Shown here piece after piece: positions 32,299 to 34,980 of a DNA stretch of 34,980 nt. Every line of letters starts with the position of its first letter. Position 1 is the first letter of the stretch. A model generated the notes under the pieces. That model saw nothing but the letters and a program-made list of their open reading frames with translations. It searched no databases and had not been told where the DNA came from. This stretch comes from VFBF01 sp964530695 (GTDB lineage Bacteria > Pseudomonadota > Alphaproteobacteria > Caulobacterales > Aquidulcibacteraceae): assembly GCA_964530695.1 (NCBI GenBank), contig CAZGYQ010000027.1, forward strand, positions 1 through 34,980, given 5' to 3'. The position numbers were made by a program, and so were the translations under genes.

Positions 32299-33516
32299 TT
32301 GGTAATCGCTGCATCACGCAACACGCAGGACGAACGAGCCGTTAACGCCGGCCTGCCGCGCCTTGTCGTCTTCTCGCTGTGGGGCTGGATGACGGGCGCC
32401 GTGATCGTGTGCGTGTTCGCCTCCCTGCTTGGCGCTTCGGTCCGCGCGAGCGCCCTGACGGCGGCCATCGCGCTGGCGCCGGCCATCGGCACGCTTCTGT
32501 TGGCTCCCCGATCGGGCGAAAACTGGGCGATCGCAACGATCCTCGGCAGTTGGGTTGCAGCGGCCTCGGCGGCGACAGCCCTCACCGGCGGGGCGCTTTC
32601 CCCGGTCGGCGCGACGCTGCTCATCGCCCCGGCGCTGGCCATGCGCCTGTTCGGACCAGCCCGGGCGGCGGAAGCGGCGTGCCTCGCCGTCGCCGGGTAC
32701 GCCGCGGCGGCGGCCTGTGCGAACGCGGTCGACCAGCCCTTCGCGGCGGTGGCGCCGGGCGCGTTCACGGTGCTGTCGCTGGCGTTCGGCGGCTGGCTCA
32801 TCGCCGCCACCCCCCTGCGCACGCAGGCGGCGCCCTCGCCCGAGGTGCGCCGCATCGGCGAGGTCGCGCACGAACTGCGCACCCCGCTCAACCACATCCT
32901 CGGCTTCGCGCAGGTGATGCAGCAGCAGCTGTTCGGACCGCTGCAGCCGAAATACGCCGAATACGTCGACCTCATCGTCGAGAGCGGCGCACGCATGAAC
33001 GCGCTGGCGACGGACTGGCTCGACATGGCGCGCCTCGACGCGGGCCGCTACGAGGTGACGCCGGAACGTTTCGATCTTGCCATGCTCGCGCGCGATGCGG
33101 TGGACGCAGCGACGATCGCCTCGAAATGGCGTGGCGACATTCTCGCCGAAGGCGCCGACGCGGCCCTGCCCATCGACGCCGACGCCCGCGCCGTGCGCCA
33201 GATCCTCGACAACCTCATCGTCAACGCGACCAAATTCACGCCCGAGCACGGACACATCGTCGTGCGCCTCGCGAGCGGCCCGCGCGCCATCTCCATCGAC
33301 GTCATCGACAACGGCCCCGGTCTCTCCGACGCCGACAAGGCGCGCCTCTCGCGCCCCTTCGAGCGCGGCGCGGGCGCAGGCGCCGTGGAAGGCGCAGGCC
33401 TCGGCCTCACTCTGGTGAAAGCTCTCGCGCACGCGCACGGCGGCCGCCTCGAGATCCTCGACGCGCCGGGCGGCGGCGCGCTGATGCGGGTGCTGTTGCC
33501 GGCTATGAAGGCGTAG
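32299..33516 (+). CDS. Membrane sensor histidine kinase
   Basis: A 405-aa kinase with about six transmembrane segments in residues 20-170 and no PAS or HAMP domain visible. HisKA has phospho-accepting His191 in 'IGEVAHELRTPLNHILGFAQVM', a form resembling the DivJ/PleC/PdhS group of alphaproteobacterial cell-cycle kinases. The ATPase domain has 'DNLIVNATKFTPEHG', 'DVIDNGPGL' and 'GAGLGLTLVKALAHAHGG'. The partner regulator is not in the window (orphan). The start is TTG at 32299, with AGGGGGGTGAG just upstream; a downstream start would cut the first membrane segment. A role in cell-cycle control is only suggested by the H-box. Confidence 0.92.
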   Translation: MVIAASRNTQDERAVNAGLPRLVVFSLWGWMTGAVIVCVFASLLGASVRASALTAAIALAPAIGTLLLAPRSGENWAIATILGSWVAAASAATALTGGALSPVGATLLIAPALAMRLFGPARAAEAACLAVAGYAAAAACANAVDQPFAAVAPGAFTVLSLAFGGWLIAATPLRTQAAPSPEVRRIGEVAHELRTPLNHILGFAQVMQQQLFGPLQPKYAEYVDLIVESGARMNALATDWLDMARLDAGRYEVTPERFDLAMLARDAVDAATIASKWRGDILAEGADAALPIDADARAVRQILDNLIVNATKFTPEHGHIVVRLASGPRAISIDVIDNGPGLSDADKARLSRPFERGAGAGAVEGAGLGLTLVKALAHAHGGRLEILDAPGGGALMRVLLPAMKA

Positions 33517-33592
33517 GGGAGCGGCGGGGGACAGGGCGGCCGGCGGTCGCCCGGCGCAATCGAGGAACCTGGCGGCGGCGTGCGCTGAGCGC

Positions 33593-34573
33593 CTAGACAG
33601 GTTCGTCCCTCAACCCCTCTCGCCGCACCGTGTCCAGCTCCGCCGCGGTCATCACGCCTGCACGGAACAGCAGCAGGAACTCTTCCGAAAGGTCCGAGCC
33701 AAACATCAGCGGATCGTCGGAGTTCACGGTCACGCGCACGCCCTCGTCGTACAACCGCCGGATCGGATGATCCTCGATGCGCGCAACACGCCCGAGCTTG
33801 AGGTTGGAGGTCGGGCAAAGATTGAGGCGGACGCCGGCGTCGGCCAGGAAACGCATTGCCCAGGGGCTGTCGGCTGCGGCGATGCCGTGCTGCACCTCGT
33901 CCAACTCCAGCGTCTCCACCGCGCGAACCACGTCATCGGCGCTTCCCCACTCGCCGACGTGACACTTCACGATCAGGCCCGCCGCTCTGGCGCGACGGTA
34001 TACAGGCACGAAGTCTTCAACGGGCCTGGCAAGTTCGTCGCCATACACGTCGAAGGTCTTGAAGGCGCCCAGCTCCAGCAGGGGCGCCGCCCATTTCTCG
34101 ACGTTTTCCGGACGCGTGCCCCGGGACGCGCCGAGTTGCGGCAGCCAGTCAACTTCCGGCGCCTCTCGCTGGTGGATAGCCTTAAGCCATTCCCAGGCGT
34201 CCGCCGCCGACGTCCAATCCCGGGCGACGACCGCCACATCCAGGCCCATGTCAATTCGGACGACGCCATCGCGCCGGCACTGGGCGAACGTCGCCTCGAA
34301 CGGCAACGCCTGACGGCCCGGAATCTTGAACACGGGCGCGAGGTGCGCCTCGTTCCATGAGTGCATCTCGTCCATGGAGCCGAGCACGCCTTGAAGGGGT
34401 GGAATGTCCTGACCTGTACGCTCATTTACATACGCCCTGCAGCCGCCAAGATAGGCGTGAACGTGCAGATCGGCTTTCTGAACCTGACGCAGCGCAGCCA
34501 GATCCCCGGCCTCCAGCGCAGCCATGAATTTTGCGCTGTCGGCGCCTCCGGCGATGTCAATGGGGGCTTCCAT
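33593..34573 (-). CDS. Adenosine deaminase family protein
   Basis: A 326-aa metal-dependent deaminase of the adenosine deaminase family (TIM barrel, cytosolic). Metal ligands His37 and His39 lie in 'ADLHVHAYLGG', His205 and catalytic Glu208 in 'KCHVGEWG', His229 in 'VQHGIA', and Asp286-Asp287 in 'VNSDDPLMFGSDLSEEF'; 'LCPTSNLKLG' is also conserved. The first motif differs from the canonical 'HVHLDGA', with 'HAYLGG' after the metal ligands, so the substrate may not be adenosine. The usual length is about 330-350 residues. It stands alone between the kinase gene (76-base convergent gap) and the empty right edge. Confidence 0.9.
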   Translation of the reverse strand: MEAPIDIAGGADSAKFMAALEAGDLAALRQVQKADLHVHAYLGGCRAYVNERTGQDIPPLQGVLGSMDEMHSWNEAHLAPVFKIPGRQALPFEATFAQCRRDGVVRIDMGLDVAVVARDWTSAADAWEWLKAIHQREAPEVDWLPQLGASRGTRPENVEKWAAPLLELGAFKTFDVYGDELARPVEDFVPVYRRARAAGLIVKCHVGEWGSADDVVRAVETLELDEVQHGIAAADSPWAMRFLADAGVRLNLCPTSNLKLGRVARIEDHPIRRLYDEGVRVTVNSDDPLMFGSDLSEEFLLLFRAGVMTAAELDTVRREGLRDEPV

Positions 34574-34980
34574 GCCGCCAACCTAATAGCGAATCGCGAC
34601 AACTTGCCGGCGCAGTCCGAGCGACATCGCCCGACAAGCGCTGGATACATCGGACCCGCTCATGCCCAAGACGACGAGATATTCCACGTTGCCGCCCGAG
34701 CCCCTTTCGAGCGCACGGCGGGCGCTCCGAAATCCGCGACGTGCCCGGCGGCAGCGCACCTTCCGTTGCGCCTGACGCGACAGTCCATGCGCCGCCGGAG
34801 GCGGCGCGCTCCCTTGCTCGATGCCTTCGTATTTCTGATGTCGGTCTTCGCCAAAAAGCTGACACCCGCAGCACTCCGCTAGCTCCCCAAAAGGCGCAGT
34901 CATTCCGGGGCGGCCGGAGGCCGAACCCGGCAACTGTTAAGTGGGAAGCGGCGTCGTGAAGGTTCTTCGGTCGCGTAGCA
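34574..34980. other. Right-edge stretch with no supported gene
   Basis: 407 bases without a convincing coding region. Open frames here are short, arginine-rich and overlap on both strands. It contains two hairpin-forming sequences: 34789-34807 (GCGCCGCC / GGCGGCGC, 3-base loop) and 34905-34930 (see next entry). A GTG at 34956 could begin a gene running off the window but has no clear ribosome binding site. Confidence 0.5.
34905..34930. repeat. Small nested stem-loop repeat (REP-like)
   Basis: CCGGG-G-CGGCC-GGA-GGCCG-AA-CCCGG forms an inner 5-bp and an outer 5-bp stem. Preceded by GTCATT, it has the look of the dispersed intergenic palindromes of alphaproteobacteria. Only one copy is in this window. 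Confidence 0.6.

Noticed and set aside
34789..34807. Intrinsic terminator
   Set aside because: The 8-bp GC hairpin is not followed by a T-run on either strand.
34583..34933. A 116-codon minus-strand frame at the right edge
   Set aside because: Basic, low-complexity translation overlapping hairpin repeats, with competing frames on the other strand and no recognisable domain.

Overview
The window is high-GC DNA (one stretch I counted, at 17101-17160, is about 85% GC) from an alphaproteobacterium. The evidence is a gene transfer agent (GTA) structural cluster of the Rhodobacter capsulatus type, DUF1491 and DUF2336 proteins, a ccmI-ccmE cytochrome c maturation operon, and a two-protein GTA regulator of the split kind known from Caulobacter (GafY + GafZ). 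A Caulobacterales, Hyphomonadales or Parvularculales relative fits best; I cannot name the species. No rRNA, tRNA or CRISPR array was seen.

Layout. 1-4449 (minus strand): cytochrome c maturation genes ccmE (cut by the window edge) and ccmI, a PepSY protein / OmpR-type regulator / histidine kinase operon, and a DnaJ-type co-chaperone. 4567-14386 (minus strand): ten tightly overlapping GTA genes (portal, small membrane protein, prohead protease, capsid, adaptor, tail terminator, distal tail, hub, NlpC/P60 peptidase, tail-tip 'megatron'). 14625-19767 (plus strand): a class A penicillin-binding protein, an ABC-F ATPase and a DUF2336 protein. 19777-22367 (minus strand): a lower-GC (50-55% in two samples) restriction-modification island, Vsr endonuclease - cytosine-C5 methyltransferase - putative endonuclease, set exactly against the stop codon of prfC. 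22368-27396: prfC, several small or poorly known genes (Sel1-repeat protein, DUF1491, an exported protein) and a lysophospholipid acyltransferase. 27495-29003: a soluble globin-coupled chemotaxis receptor. 29290-30485 (plus strand): the gafY/gafZ-like pair. 30592-34573: sufE, an exported protein, a membrane histidine kinase and an adenosine deaminase family protein. The last 407 bases hold only small hairpin repeats.

How the parts fit. The GTA genes and the likely regulators of GTA expression lie about 15 kb apart. In Caulobacter, GafY activates the GTA promoter and GafZ is a processive antiterminator; by homology this pair should act on the promoter upstream of the portal gene. The local cluster lacks the large terminase, the gp7 stopper, the gp9 tail tube, gp10 and the gp11 tape measure, although every gene left is intact and translationally coupled. 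Either the GTA is split over several loci or it is a reduced form. This, the gafYZ-like pair, the flush insertion of the V-M-R island, and a palindromic element that supplies the stop codons of two convergent genes are the most interesting observations.
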